From Pisolithus tinctorius (Eukaryota; Basidiomycota; Agaricomycetes; Boletales; Pisolithaceae): DNA of 64,000 bases. The stretch is taken from the NCBI GenBank assembly GCA_024663395.1, contig JANFAH010000008.1:1426001-1490000 (forward strand), read 5' to 3'. The first letter of the stretch is position 1, and each line of letters opens with the position of its first letter. Shown here one piece after another: positions 35,241 to 45,790 of the stretch. The position numbers and the translations under genes are program-made. The notes beneath the pieces were generated by a model. That model saw only the letters and a list, made by a program, of their open reading frames with translations. It did not search any database and was not told where the DNA came from.

Positions 35241-38200
35241 CTACACGATATTGAATATCCTAACTTTGCTTTTCAGAATACTTGCTCGGCTCATGGGCTG
35301 AGCAATAATGAGGGTAGAGGACGCGATCCTTTTGTACTCGTTGTGAGGTAGCTCAGTTAACAAAATAGCGTTAAATGGCCGTCCCAGTGTATAAAATAGC
35401 TGCTCTTCAATCGTGGCATAAAGCTCGGTAGATGGACCAAGTAGCTTTGAGTGCCAGGGGCGAACAAGCTGCAAAGCACCTTGTGTCATTGTCGTATCTT
35501 CTAGCTCGCTCGGCAACGCGACTTCGAGGGGCCTCAGACCAGATGCCTGGATTCCGTACATGTAACTCGGACCATGCGGATTTGCCCTTCTGCGCTGCAC
35601 AGCAGTAATATGATGGACGATGCATGGCAATATAAGGCGGCCATTGATAAATCGTGGTAGGGGCGCCTTAGTGAGTGAATGGAAGCCGTACACGTCGCTT
35701 CGTGCGTATGAGTCGGGGGTTCGCAGCCGAACCACTGGACCAAGATTGGTGCTAGCTGATGGTGTCCGGGGACCACCGAGAAATCGGGAGAAGAGCGGCG
35801 TAGCGAGTAATGTACGCAACTTCTGCAGTGCATTGCGTGGTGTAGATTGCGGGCTCATGGGCGATGACTGTTCGCCTGCATTACACTGGAATGGCGACGA
35901 AGGTACTAGTTTTTGATACCAGCTGATGTTAGCGGGGAAACAGCTGTGATAGGGTGATGGCTCTCCAACCCAATCCAGAACTGAGATGTCACCAGATCGC
36001 GATATGATTTCGGCTAGCAGACGGCCAAGTGCATTTGCAGCTGTTTCACCATACAGCAGAGGCAGGTGAAAGTCAAATATGCCAAGGAGTGAATAGGCAA
36101 CATCCTCAGGCCGGGTAGTATGGCGCTGTGACGCCCATTGCAGCCTCCAACGTGCATCATCCATACCTGGTGAGAAGTTGGTAAGGAACCTGGATTCGAT
36201 TCCAGTTGCCCTCTCTAGCTCTTGCAGCACAGCATCATCGGTCTTATGGTTCGAAGATTTGAGGTTCTTGTAGGGTGACCAGGTTTGGGTGTAGAATACT
36301 ATGCATTTTGGGGCCAGAAGTTCTTGGAGGGTCCAGCCGCGTGTGAACCATTCGCTGCTCTCGAACGAACCGGTATCGGGAACATCAGAAAGGTACACAA
36401 TGGTCAGGGCGGACTGTCGATACCATGCGAACATTGATCCCACCGCTTCTTGGAACTCGGCACTGCTATCTTTGTCGATGCAGCACGTGTCACTCCATGC
36501 CCACAGGTAACCCCACTCGCAAGCAGCAACACAGAAGGCTTGGAGCTTCCCAAAGCCCCCCTTTGCAGACATAGCATATATTGGTTGGCCTTCGATGTCG
36601 CGTAATGATGGTTCACCTTCAGCCCAACGGTGAGAAAACATGACGAACTGAAAGTATCTTGAGAGGGCAGTATGGATGAGTTCCTTTCGTTGACCTGGAT
36701 CGCACCTGGTGCAGGATGACAGCAGCTCATTGTACTGTTGACTGCTCATAAAATGGGATATCTGCGCATCCCGGTTGCACAAGATGCCATTATGCGTATG
36801 CAGCAGCCTGGTTGGTATGGTTTTGAAGATCTCAAACGCGACATTACGGATGGCTTCCTTAATGTCAACGTGGGTAACAGGTGAGACACTGGGCAATGCC
36901 ACGGCAACTTCTGACCTGATCTTCATTTGGAGGCAGGTTACAAAACAGCGCCGAGACATGTCATAGCCGGGATCACTGGGTATGAATAGTTGTAGGGCCT
37001 CTTGCTCAAGGGCAATAGCTTTGTTCAAATCAGTTGCTGTAGGCTGTCGACGAAACCGCTCTGCTAGACACTGTGCAAGGTCGTGAAGAGACGAAGCGCG
37101 ATTGGGATGCCCAATGGGGCAGAATTTCAGCACGTATTCGTACAGTGTGATAGCTTCTCCCAGATAGGCGATTCTGTGCTGATTGTGAGACCTCTCCCTA
37201 AAGTAGTTGGCAAGGGTGCCTAGATTGTCTACTGCCCGACCAAGGAGGGCAGCTTTGCCCAAGTTCGTTTGCTGGGCCAGCCGTTGGATTCCCTCCCTGA
37301 CAAAAAGGGCAAGCTGTTGAAGAGAATCAGCATAATGAGGGTGACCTGGTAGTCGGAGCTCCAAAACGTATGTTGCGAGACAAATTGCCTCATCCAAGTC
37401 GGCCAATGTGGCCTGCTTCTGAAACTTATCCCAGAGGTGTAGCGAGAGCTTGAAGAGTGAGGAAGGAACGTCAGGATGACTGGTTGGATGGACCACTGAC
37501 GTGGCTTGATTTGCTTTGTGCAACTCGGGTGCGTCAGCTTGTTTCTGAAACCTCTTCCAGAGGTCACGAGCAACGGTGTGAAGAGATTCGCCACGATCAG
37601 GATGCCCTGGTGGGCAGAGTTCTAGTGCCGCACGGCCGAGTGTCATGGCTTCCTCCAAGTCGGCGGCTAACCCTTGATGGTCATATCTGTTCGAAAAACA
37701 GAGAATGAGGCTGTTGAGCGATGAAGGTCGCTGAGGGTGTCCAGCGGGGCGTAGTTCTAAAGCTGCACGATGCAGCTCAATCGCCTCATCCACATCATGC
37801 ATCGCAGATTGTTTTTGAAACTTCTTCCTGAGATCACAAGCGAGATTGTTGAGGGATACATCACGATCAGGATGTCCAGGTGGACGGAGTGCCAGCGCTG
37901 CACGTCTGAGCGTGACGGCTTCTTCTAAGTCATCAGTTCCCTCGGATATGCCATATCTATCAGAAAGACAGAGAGCAAGCAAGGAGAGCGATGAAAAACG
38001 ATCAGGATGTCCAGGGGGGCGCAGTTCCAAAGCCGCACGTGACAGCTCAATCGCCTCTTCCAAGTCACAGATTGCAGCTTGTTGCACGAACTTTGCCCTG
38101 AGATGGCCAGCAAGATAGTGGAGAGATACGCCATGGCCAGGATGTCCCGGTGGACAGAGCTCTAGTGCTGCACGTCCGAGCATGACGGCTTCTACTAAGT

Positions 38201-38744
38201 CAGCTAGTACCCCATTGTTGTGGTACCTATCTGTGAGACAGAGAGCAAGATTGTGAAGGAAGGAATGCCGATGAGGATGTCTAGGGGGACACAGTGCCAG
38301 AGTTTCACGCAGCAGCTCGATCGACTCTCCCAAGTCGCGCATGTCAGCTTGCTTCCGGAACCTCCTCCTGAAGAGGCAAGCGAGATTGTAAAGACATACA
38401 CCACGATGTGGATGCCCTGGCGGACGGAGCTCCAGTGCTGCACGTCCAAACGTCACGGCTTCTTCCAAGTCAGCAACTACCCCTTGATTATCATATCTCT
38501 TCGAAAGACAGGCCGCAAGATCGTTGAGTGTGGAGGACCGCTCGCAATCCCCAATTGGTTGTAATTCCAAAGTGGCGCGGTGCAAGGTGATCGCCTCGTT
38601 CAAGTCCTTAATTCTACCCTCTTTTTTGAAGCTGTCGTAGTGGGCCTCCGCTAGATCACTGAGCGCAACATGGGGGTCTTCATGCCCTAGAAGACAGTGT
38701 TCCAAATTGGCTCGCCTGCGGGAAACGTCGTCCATTAATTCCAT
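35241..38744 (-). CDS. TPR-HET protein B
   Basis: Intronless paralogue of protein A. The frame opens further upstream (38903), but ATG 38744 (MELMDDVSRRRANLEHCLLG) matches the extent of A and is preferred, giving about 1,167 aa. TPR-like units (DLEEAVTFGRAALELRPPGH, DLGESIELLRETLALCPPRH and others) fill the first 600 residues and are more diverse than in A. The HET domain (FVMFSHRWAEGEPSL, WAWSDTCCID, FAWYRQSALTIVYLSDVP, WFTRGWTLQELLAPK) starts near residue 703, followed by TTRPEDVAYSLLGIFDFHLP. The last 13 residues are the same as in A, and the 3' flanks are also alike, so the pair arose by tandem duplication. No P-loop NTPase seen. Possible role in non-self recognition or programmed cell death; the trigger is unknown. 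Confidence 0.88.
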   Translation of the reverse strand: MELMDDVSRRRANLEHCLLGHEDPHVALSDLAEAHYDSFKKEGRIKDLNEAITLHRATLELQPIGDCERSSTLNDLAACLSKRYDNQGVVADLEEAVTFGRAALELRPPGHPHRGVCLYNLACLFRRRFRKQADMRDLGESIELLRETLALCPPRHPHRHSFLHNLALCLTDRYHNNGVLADLVEAVMLGRAALELCPPGHPGHGVSLHYLAGHLRAKFVQQAAICDLEEAIELSRAALELRPPGHPDRFSSLSLLALCLSDRYGISEGTDDLEEAVTLRRAALALRPPGHPDRDVSLNNLACDLRKKFQKQSAMHDVDEAIELHRAALELRPAGHPQRPSSLNSLILCFSNRYDHQGLAADLEEAMTLGRAALELCPPGHPDRGESLHTVARDLWKRFQKQADAPELHKANQATSVVHPTSHPDVPSSLFKLSLHLWDKFQKQATLADLDEAICLATYVLELRLPGHPHYADSLQQLALFVREGIQRLAQQTNLGKAALLGRAVDNLGTLANYFRERSHNQHRIAYLGEAITLYEYVLKFCPIGHPNRASSLHDLAQCLAERFRRQPTATDLNKAIALEQEALQLFIPSDPGYDMSRRCFVTCLQMKIRSEVAVALPSVSPVTHVDIKEAIRNVAFEIFKTIPTRLLHTHNGILCNRDAQISHFMSSQQYNELLSSCTRCDPGQRKELIHTALSRYFQFVMFSHRWAEGEPSLRDIEGQPIYAMSAKGGFGKLQAFCVAACEWGYLWAWSDTCCIDKDSSAEFQEAVGSMFAWYRQSALTIVYLSDVPDTGSFESSEWFTRGWTLQELLAPKCIVFYTQTWSPYKNLKSSNHKTDDAVLQELERATGIESRFLTNFSPGMDDARWRLQWASQRHTTRPEDVAYSLLGIFDFHLPLLYGETAANALGRLLAEIISRSGDISVLDWVGEPSPYHSCFPANISWYQKLVPSSPFQCNAGEQSSPMSPQSTPRNALQKLRTLLATPLFSRFLGGPRTPSASTNLGPVVRLRTPDSYARSDVYGFHSLTKAPLPRFINGRLILPCIVHHITAVQRRRANPHGPSYMYGIQASGLRPLEVALPSELEDTTMTQGALQLVRPWHSKLLGPSTELYATIEEQLFYTLGRPFNAILLTELPHNEYKRIASSTLIIAQPMSRASILKSKVRIFNIV

Positions 38745-38903
38745 CGAATGCCGTTGCACTAGGAGGATAGGTGGGCCTTCGCACCAGGTTTGGTTATCAG
38801 TTACAATAAGACAGGAACAGTAGAACCACACACGTTTTCTTTGGAAACGAGAAGGAAAACGGGTAATCAATCTTGAATGTCCAAGTGATCCACAAATCAG
38901 CAA

Positions 38904-40590
38904 GACTGATTAAACAGTGGACAAAAACCCACATGTGAAGAAAGTACGGTGCGATTTTGAGTGTTGGTATGAAGAACGAAGTGTGGATAACACTACATGG
39001 AGGTCAATGCATATATAACGCAATGATGGACCGATAGCCACTCACCGACAGATGCGAAAAGTGTAAGTGGGTTGGAAAGGCCAGAGGAACTTCGGCTGTG
39101 CTCCCTGAGCAAGTCAGGGGAAGGAGCTCACCAGTAGCCCAACGGTTGGCCTGTGGGAGAGAAAGGGCGGCTGGTTATGGCGCCGGCATACGAAAGGTAC
39201 ATACATACATGGTTACGGCTGATGCTGTAAGTACCCTGTGTCAGTGTGACCAGCACGTTTTCGCATCTCTGAACAATCTCTGAAGGCTCCATTCCCAGCC
39301 TTGAAAAGTCAGTTCCCCCCCTCCGTGACCGACACAACAGCAATACTTCCCGATACTGCTTGTAAATTGTTCGCTATGTTCGCCCTCCTGAAAATGGTCT
39401 CATTATGTATCAAGTTGATGGACTCGCTGATCGCAGGACCCAAATAAGTCGCACCACTCATGCCAATCAACAACTTATCTTGGTCCCTTGCTCCGCTCGT
39501 TTTCGCCGCTGACGGGAATTCTCTCATAAAAATTCAAGACTGCAGAGTTGAACCATTTCCCTTCGCTTGAGGCGTAGTTGCTGAAGCATCCTCAGTGCTG
39601 CTCACGTTCGTGCAATCCGCTCGCCAAGCTCGTCGGAATGAGAGAGTGATTGCACTCGGAGCTGCTGCGTATATATGAAGTCGCATTCGGCCCCTCGAAG
39701 AGACAGCGCCGAGCTCATATCAAATACATCTCGCTTGCATACGAACGAAGTGAACATATTCCTAGTGATGAACTTGTTGTCCACCAGGCGCAGGGCTCAG
39801 CATGCGTACTGGCCCTGTGTGGAGTGAACACCAGGACCACACCCAGTCAGGAGAGGTCCACCAAGGGTATCAAGGGAAGATCGGAAGCCCGCTAGGACCG
39901 CGATTGTGCTGTCACTCAGAGGCCTCACACATGGTAGAGCTGTGCGCCCATCCCGGCTTTACGTATCGTGAACGAGCTCCAATGCTGGTCGTGGTGTACA
40001 AGTGAAGAGACAAACCTTCAAGTGCGCAGTAGTTCGTATCGTCCATCGATGCCCGATCGATGGACAACCTTTGCACAAGTGTAGCAATCGTCACGGTCCA
40101 TGAAATTCAGGAATTCTTCCGGATATTCTGTCTTGCCACCTGCGTTTCATCGCCAGACAATCGATGTGGTGAGAAGAATCCGTAGATAGAACTGGTTCGG
40201 AGGTCATGTAACCTACCCTCTGATGGTTTAGGCTGTCCAGTTTTGACTGGGGTTCAGATGTGGTCGGCTCGCAGCCACCACTGCAGATGCAAAGACACCA
40301 TTTCCTGGTGAGCTTTTAGCGATTTGGATTTGGATGGGAGTGGGATGCAATTTGGCAGATTAAGGGGGTTGATCAAGGTTCAGGGGTAAAGTGAAACGGG
40401 CTATCAGCTTATGGACGCCAAAGTAGATCAGCCAGTGGCAGGTGCTTACGACTCACATGCCTCCGCATCCTCTTACAACTTACATTTTCCGGTCACATGC
40501 TGCAATTTATTCTTATGTCCACCAGCACGCTCATCATCACACCATCATCGCCACTATATGCTCAGCCCTCCCAAGTAGATCCCACCACTA
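38904..40590. other. Intergenic, no gene supported
   Basis: Short frames only. The segment at about 40130-40390 resembles 45240-45500 (shared CAGCCACCACTGCAGAT and flanks), so it is part of the duplicated tract seen again downstream. Confidence 0.5.
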
Positions 40591-40599
40591 GGACATAGA

Positions 40600-40770
40600 A
40601 GAACTTAATTCAACTAGCCTCACGGCAGCTAAGACTGCGTAGATAAAAGTTAACCTCTAATGGAAGTCTCCAGCCACCCGCACTCCGAGGCGGAGTGTCC
40701 AAAATGGCCAGCGGGAACGGCGGACTATTCGGGAGGTAATGTGGGGACCGGCAGGCAACAGGAGGCATTT
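40600..40770 (+). repeat. Decayed LINE 3'-UTR fragment
   Basis: GGCGGAGTGTCCAAAATGGC and following bases (about 40690-40730) correspond to the 3' UTR of the full-length LINE near 8885-8925. Similarity fades on both sides; no poly(A) or target duplication remains. Confidence 0.6.
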
Positions 40771-40879
40771 ATAACATGCTCTTTTCGTTCCTTTTGGCAG
40801 TTATGCGGTCATTGCAGATCTTTCAGTATACCGGCTTGATGATAGGATTCCCCTGTTCAAAGGTGCTAGCTAGTTATGA

Positions 40880-41430
40880 CAGCCTCCGTAGGGGTCATGA
40901 AGTTTTTGCAAGCTGCATAACATGACAGCGCGATGGCTCAGACAAAGATATTTACGCTGAGAAATGGGAATGAGGACTTGCAGGGAAAATGGAAACAAAC
41001 GAACTGCATCCATTTTCCGTGAGATTTTATGGGTGCTCAAACTGCAGATAGCGGAGGTAGAAAACGGTTCCCAGCCTTTGCTAGCATGACTTTGTCCATG
41101 AACTGCACTCTGGTGGTAACATTAGCGGATAGCGTGTCTTCTCCCTGCAATAGTCACTAGTATAACACTATGATCTGTTGAGTATAGAGTCAGTAGGATC
41201 AGCAACGACTCGCTGCACATCATGGAAAGGATATGCCTATCAATTTTCCTGAGAATGCATGGACGGCCAGATCATTATGCTACACAAACTGGACACGCGG
41301 AGATTCCTCATGATCAAAGTTCCAGAGAACCCGGCTGCGAGTTGGGCTATGGTGTCCACCTCTTTGTTTGAAACACACGCATGGTGTTTCTCGTCCGTTG
41401 TAATCCCACTGGAGCTGTCCGAACCCCTGG
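40880..41430 (-). pseudogene. Truncated MFS transporter relic
   Basis: Reverse complement matches the 5' half of the intact transporter at 48946-51389: the N-terminal tail (about 41290-41400), the segment around the QFMDK codons (near 41095) and a transmembrane part (40880-41060). The region between the last two is deleted and frames are broken. Confidence 0.7.
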
Positions 41431-42244
41431 GACCAGATTGTCAACACCGTACTCCTGCTACCGGTCTCTTGTTGCTGCAAAAGTGGTCCCAGTTCTGGTT
41501 CCGGTGGATAAGTCGCGGGGCCACTGGTACGGCTGGACAAAATTCCACCAGAGTTATGGTGTTCCCGGCCGCTGAAAGAGTGATAACTGGGGATCCACAG
41601 TTGTGGCGGAGAAGGAAGAACAAAAATCGCGATCTTCGTCGCATTGTGGGCATCGGGGTCCTTCATTCTTGGCCACCAAGTGTCCCACAAGATAAGAGAT
41701 TTAGGGCTAGTAAAGGACTTTGCTGGCCGTCCTGTGTGTCCAGAGAGCGACTCCAAAGCCAAATATACGGTACCCTCCGCCTCGTGCGGGTGGGCACAAA
41801 GACTGGTCAGGCAGACGATTGAGGCTCTCACGCCAGAGCAAGGTGATTAACACGCGCAGCGGGAAAGTGGTGGACCACTGTTACAGCCCGGGCCGGTACG
41901 GCACTCATACGCTCGGGGAGATAGCGGGACACGCCGATCAGATCGTTATATGGACACGCTTACATAAGTACCTACCTCAAGGCACATACTGAACTGGAAA
42001 AAAAATGCCATCATTTTGCGTGATGGATGATGTTGTTTCTAAAGCTCGTCCAAGGAAAGTCAGATTGTTCACGGCACTCGTTACCTTGTGGGCTTATTTC
42101 ACTTGCGTCGCGGGATTGGCTGTATATGCAAGAAGTATCATGGCATTCACGTTACAGAGCTTTTTGACTTCCGGTGCATGATGTGCCAGTTGGCCGTCGA
42201 TTCTTCGAGCTTCGCTGTTCACGGTGTGTAGTGTAGGGTGATCG

Positions 42245-42778
42245 ATGGCTAGTGTATCTGCACTACTTCCAGTCCATCGCCGCCTCCGAGTATTGTCCAA
42301 TTACTGCCCATTTTGCTTTCGGTTTTCAGTTTCTCATGTTGGGTCGTCTTCCTGCTTCTTTCAGGCATTGTTGGTCATTGTGGCGCCGCTGTATTTGCTG
42401 TGGCCTTTGACGCTCCAATTGTTGTCACCAATCACCGACATTCCGTCTCTCGTGGTACGTGCGGCAGTGCTCACTCCATGCACGCCCTTGTACAAAACAA
42501 ACGCGGGCCATAATCCTTTCAGTGTGTACTGTGCCGTAGCGTGCATAGCTGGTGCTATTTCGGGAATTTTTGACCGCTACATCATCGTCATTATCGTTGG
42601 TGTGTTTACCATTTCGAGAAACTTGTTTCATTGCAAGACGATCCAGACTCAATTACCCAGATCCAGTCTCGTGTTGTTACCTGTGCCTCATCATCGCCTT
42701 TTCTCTGCTGCAGCCCTGTTTTCTAAATTATTGCGTCGTCAGCGGCTTTTCGTCGGAAGTGTTTGCTCTGCGTCCTGA
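42245..42778 (+). pseudogene. Diverged copy of the small membrane protein
   Basis: Encodes PLYLLWPLTLQLLSPIT, then Y.VACIAGAISGIFDRYIIV and ISRNLFHCKTIQTQ, matching the protein at 52066-52566. The first 40 residues are out of register with that copy, and the C-terminus differs through a frameshift after QTQ. It may be a dead copy or a diverged gene with an intron ending near 42364. Several bases of the upstream flank (41830-42240) also match 51690-52060. Confidence 0.55.
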
Positions 42779-43195
42779 ATCACCCCGGATGACACAAAGA
42801 TACCGGTGGTCCAAAGTAAGTCAGAAGGTGACCCCCATTCGCACGAACCGATACTCTCAGTGAATCTATCTTACGTCACTTGTGTACCTTCAAGTGCTGC
42901 GGAGCCCTCTGTAATCAATTGGGCCATACCACTGGCTGAATCTCGAGCATTCATTATCTCCGTCATGAGAGGGTTGCTACGTCGGTGAAGCATGTCCCAG
43001 TTGTGGCGTGCCCGGGCCGATCGGCCGTTGATCACCGGGAAAATCATACAGGACAAAAGGTCTTTCCAGACCTACACTAGTCGGCGTCCAGGAATGGTGT
43101 CCCGCCGTGCTATGGAAATATCGGTGTCGTCCCAATACTTTGGGTACTCAAGTGTATCATCACTATGGGCCCGTCATGCTGAGTAAGAGTACAGT

Positions 43196-43220
43196 CGATT
43201 GTCATTTAGAATGACAATCG
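43196..43220. other. Perfect 11-bp hairpin upstream of ARD copy 1
   Basis: CGATTGTCATT and AATGACAATCG are exact reverse complements separated by TAG. The hairpin lies 114 bp before the ATG at 43334 and is absent from the matching place at copy 2 (near 53460). Confidence 0.8.
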
Positions 43221-43333
43221 AGAAACCCCTCGGGTTGTGAGTATATATACGTGGCCTCTGAATGCATCTGGGCAGCACCCACCAACTGACGAACTCACAA
43301 TCCAGTCTACTCAACGCTTTACTTTACCCTCCT

Positions 43334-44039
43334 ATGACTCTCACCTGTTATTACTTGGATGACTCCTCTGCTGACCCCCGCCTTCCCATGACTCTGGGAG
43401 GCCCGTGGACTACTCCCACGTCCTTGCCCTTGGGGTCGAGCACTGGAACGTTCCCGTACCAAGCGACGGTAAATATGTGATAGTTGACCACATCATGGAA
43501 CAGCGGGGCTACCACTACCATGATTTCGTCACTCTAAACAAGGAGACGCTGGGAGAAGCTCTCGAGTCCGTGCTCGATGGGTTCTATGAAGAGTAAGCTT
43601 CAATCTTTGGGATAAATAATCATAGTCATCAATTCACGACTCGCAGACACATGCACGAGTTCGAAGAAGCTAGGTACATCCTTTCCGGACACGGATACTG
43701 GGACATTCGTGGTAAATACTTAACCCACATCCGAAAGTTTCACAACCTAAGCTTCTCCTCAGAACACCCCACCGAGACATGGATCCGCTTCAAGGTTGGC
43801 CCCGGTGACCTTGTCATCCTCCCCCCTGGCATGTTCCACCGCTTCACGCTTGACGAGAAATCCGACCTATCTTCGATGAGAATGTTCCTGGTCAGTGACC
43901 CTTCCCACTCTAAGGTAGTTTTATTTGCGCTAACTAGGTGCTGCAGGAAACGCCCTCTCGCCACGCCCTCCCCCGCGGTAAAGTTGCAGACGAGAACCCC
44001 TACAGGGTTGATTACCTCAGGACGATTTCCGTTCTCTAA
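43334..44039 (+). pseudogene. Acireductone dioxygenase, copy 1, one-base frameshift
   Basis: Acireductone dioxygenase is a metal-binding cupin of the methionine salvage pathway. The coding sequence starts MTLTCYYLDDSSADPRLP; the frame then shifts by one base and continues PVDYSHVLALGVEHWNVPVP, DGFYEE, HMHEFEEARYILSGHGYWD (metal ligands H-x-H-x4-E) and WIRFKVGPGDLVILPPGMFH (third His). It ends ALPRGKVADENPYRVDYL and TISVL with TAA at 44037-44039. Introns near 43593, 43712 and 43891 fit in phase. The only clear defect is one missing C in the CTTCCC run near 43385, where the family reads LPHDSGRP. Copy 2 at 53526 has the same defect. Apart from this the gene looks complete. Confidence 0.82.
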
Positions 44040-44315
44040 CTTATACCAAGTTCTCGTAGAATCGGGGAGGCTGAGCTACGTGGGTTTGTTATATACGGTT
44101 AGTTTAATTTGCAACAATTTGAAGCCAAACTCCTTTGCGCTCCGTTGATCGTGCCACAACGCCGGGTGATATCAGGCGCACAGCGTAACATCAGACGATG
44201 GGGGAACTGATGATCATGACTAGTGCTTTTACCATGAAACTATACAAGTAATTTAAATTGGCATCGCACGGCGGTCCGTTCGTTGGTCACTGGTTAGAGC
44301 ATTTCTGCTTGTCAG

Positions 44316-44420
44316 TCTCTACCACATGCAGCGGCTTGTTTCACCTGGTGACTCCTGGATGAGCCATGACCTGGATAGACGCGATGAGTAAAAGAGTGCA
44401 CCCCATCCCTGCCTTCTTGG
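44316..44420 (-). pseudogene. PIF1 last-exon relic
   Basis: Sequence such as GATGAGCCATGACCTG and GATGAGTAAAAG matches the final exon and intron of PIF1 at 54535-54650, on the same strand. It lies just downstream of ARD copy 1, as the real PIF1 end lies downstream of ARD copy 2. Confidence 0.7.
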
Positions 44421-44439
44421 GTCAAAGCATGTTCATGGC

Positions 44440-44795
44440 CAAGGCTGCGGATACCGAACGGTGATTTGACAGGCTGGAGCCACCACATGCACAATCACTA
44501 GTATTGATGGCCTTACGTGGTTTAAGAAGGCGGGATCTTCACATCATTCGGTCCATCGACTTGAGAGATGTTTGCAGGGTGGGTAGCGGCGAATGTGGTG
44601 ACGTGCCGCTGTGTGTCCTCGCATGAATCGGTCTGTACCACGATATCTATGCGAATGGTGCGAGGCGACACACGAAACGGCGAGGGGCCAACGAGTGAAG
44701 ACAAAGGGCAGAACCATTCGTGCGCCACGCCCTCCCCCGCGGTAAAGTCGCAGACGAAAACCCCTACAGGGTTGATTACCTCAAGACAATTGCCT
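44440..44795. pseudogene. Chimera of unknown-gene relic and ARD tail
   Basis: 44440-44720 matches 30172-30470 (GCGGATACCGAACGGTGATT in both; minus-strand VGPSPFRVSP). At about 44718 it switches to plus-strand sequence almost identical to the last exon of ARD copy 1 (CGCCACGCCCTCCCCCGCGG, also at 43959-43978). This is a junction between two unrelated duplicated pieces. Confidence 0.7.
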
Positions 44796-45129
44796 CTCCC
44801 CAAATCGTACCTCATAGAGTTCTCGTGGATCGAGAATCAGGGTGGCTGGGTTACGCGGGTTATGTTTTACGGTTTTTATAATATAACTTGAGTTGTAGAA
44901 ATTTGAAGTCGAACTGCTTTGCGTTCCGTTTATTGCGTCGCGAACTCGAGTGATATCAGACGCGCAGCGGAGGAATGTGGAAACCTCCTATAGCTTTGTG
45001 CGCCGGAGGTCTCGATACATACAGAATAATCAAAATTAATGCCCTTGTCACGAAGCCACATAAGTAATTTAAATGACACCGTGGTCCGCTCGTTGATCAC
45101 TAGTAATTGAAGGGTTTTCGCTTGTCCGT

Positions 45130-45250
45130 GGTAGCGCGACGCAGCTTTAACCTGTATTCGGCGGCGACTGCTGACAAGTCACCCTTGATATCGCAACCTC
45201 ACGTTCTCAAAGACTTTTCCCAGATTGACATTGACTCACTCGTTGGATAA
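45130..45250 (-). pseudogene. Second PIF1 C-terminal relic
   Basis: Matches 54700-54815 (the [26 protein letters not shown] exon and following intron) with gaps: GACCTGTATTCGG, CTCAAAGACTTT.CCCAGAT and ACTCGTTGGAT are shared. Non-coding now. Confidence 0.7.
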
Positions 45251-45530
45251 TCTGCCTTGCTATCTGCGTCTCTCTTGTCGCCACTAGTGTGACGAGAATA
45301 ATTAGGTTCGGAAGTCATGCATTCATGTTTTGGCACGAACTTACCTCCTGATTGGTTCAGGTGGAGCAGTCTACTCACAGCCACCACTGCAGATCGGCAA
45401 ACACACCTCGTCTTGATAAGCTTCAAGCAACTTGGACAGGAATGGGAGGAAATTTCGCAGGATTTGGCCGACTAAGGGGCGGCATTAAGGAAAATGATGA
45501 TAAACGTTTAGGGTGAGGGATTATGCGTTA

Positions 45531-45790
45531 ACCAAAAAAGCGTCTCATTCTCGGGCTAGAGTGACCTTGTAAACAAGGTGATTAACCACTAGAACAGGGC
45601 CGTCGCCGCCGGCAGGCACCTTGTTTACCACGCCCGAGCATGCTACAGTTGTGAGGTGGCTGGTGGGATTTGCCGCGCGGACTTGTTGTTGAGGCATATG
45701 CGCGGATGTCGAAAAAAACGTCTCAATTTTCGGGGTGCAGTGACCTTGTAAACAAGGTGATCATTTGTTCAGCAGGGCTATGTATCAGGA
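45531..45790. repeat. Direct repeat with palindromic ACCTTGT core
   Basis: Two copies of about 60 bp, beginning near 45539 and 45717, each start with CGTCTCA after an A-rich run. Each contains GTGACCTTGTAAACAAGGTG, where ACCTTGT and ACAAGGT form an inverted repeat around AA (45564-45579 and 45743-45758). An extra CACCTTGTTTAC in the other orientation lies between them near 45617. Confidence 0.8.

Noticed and set aside
39309..39527. Minus-strand 72-codon frame with a protein-like ending
   Set aside because: No start context, splice partner or recognised family; too short to support.
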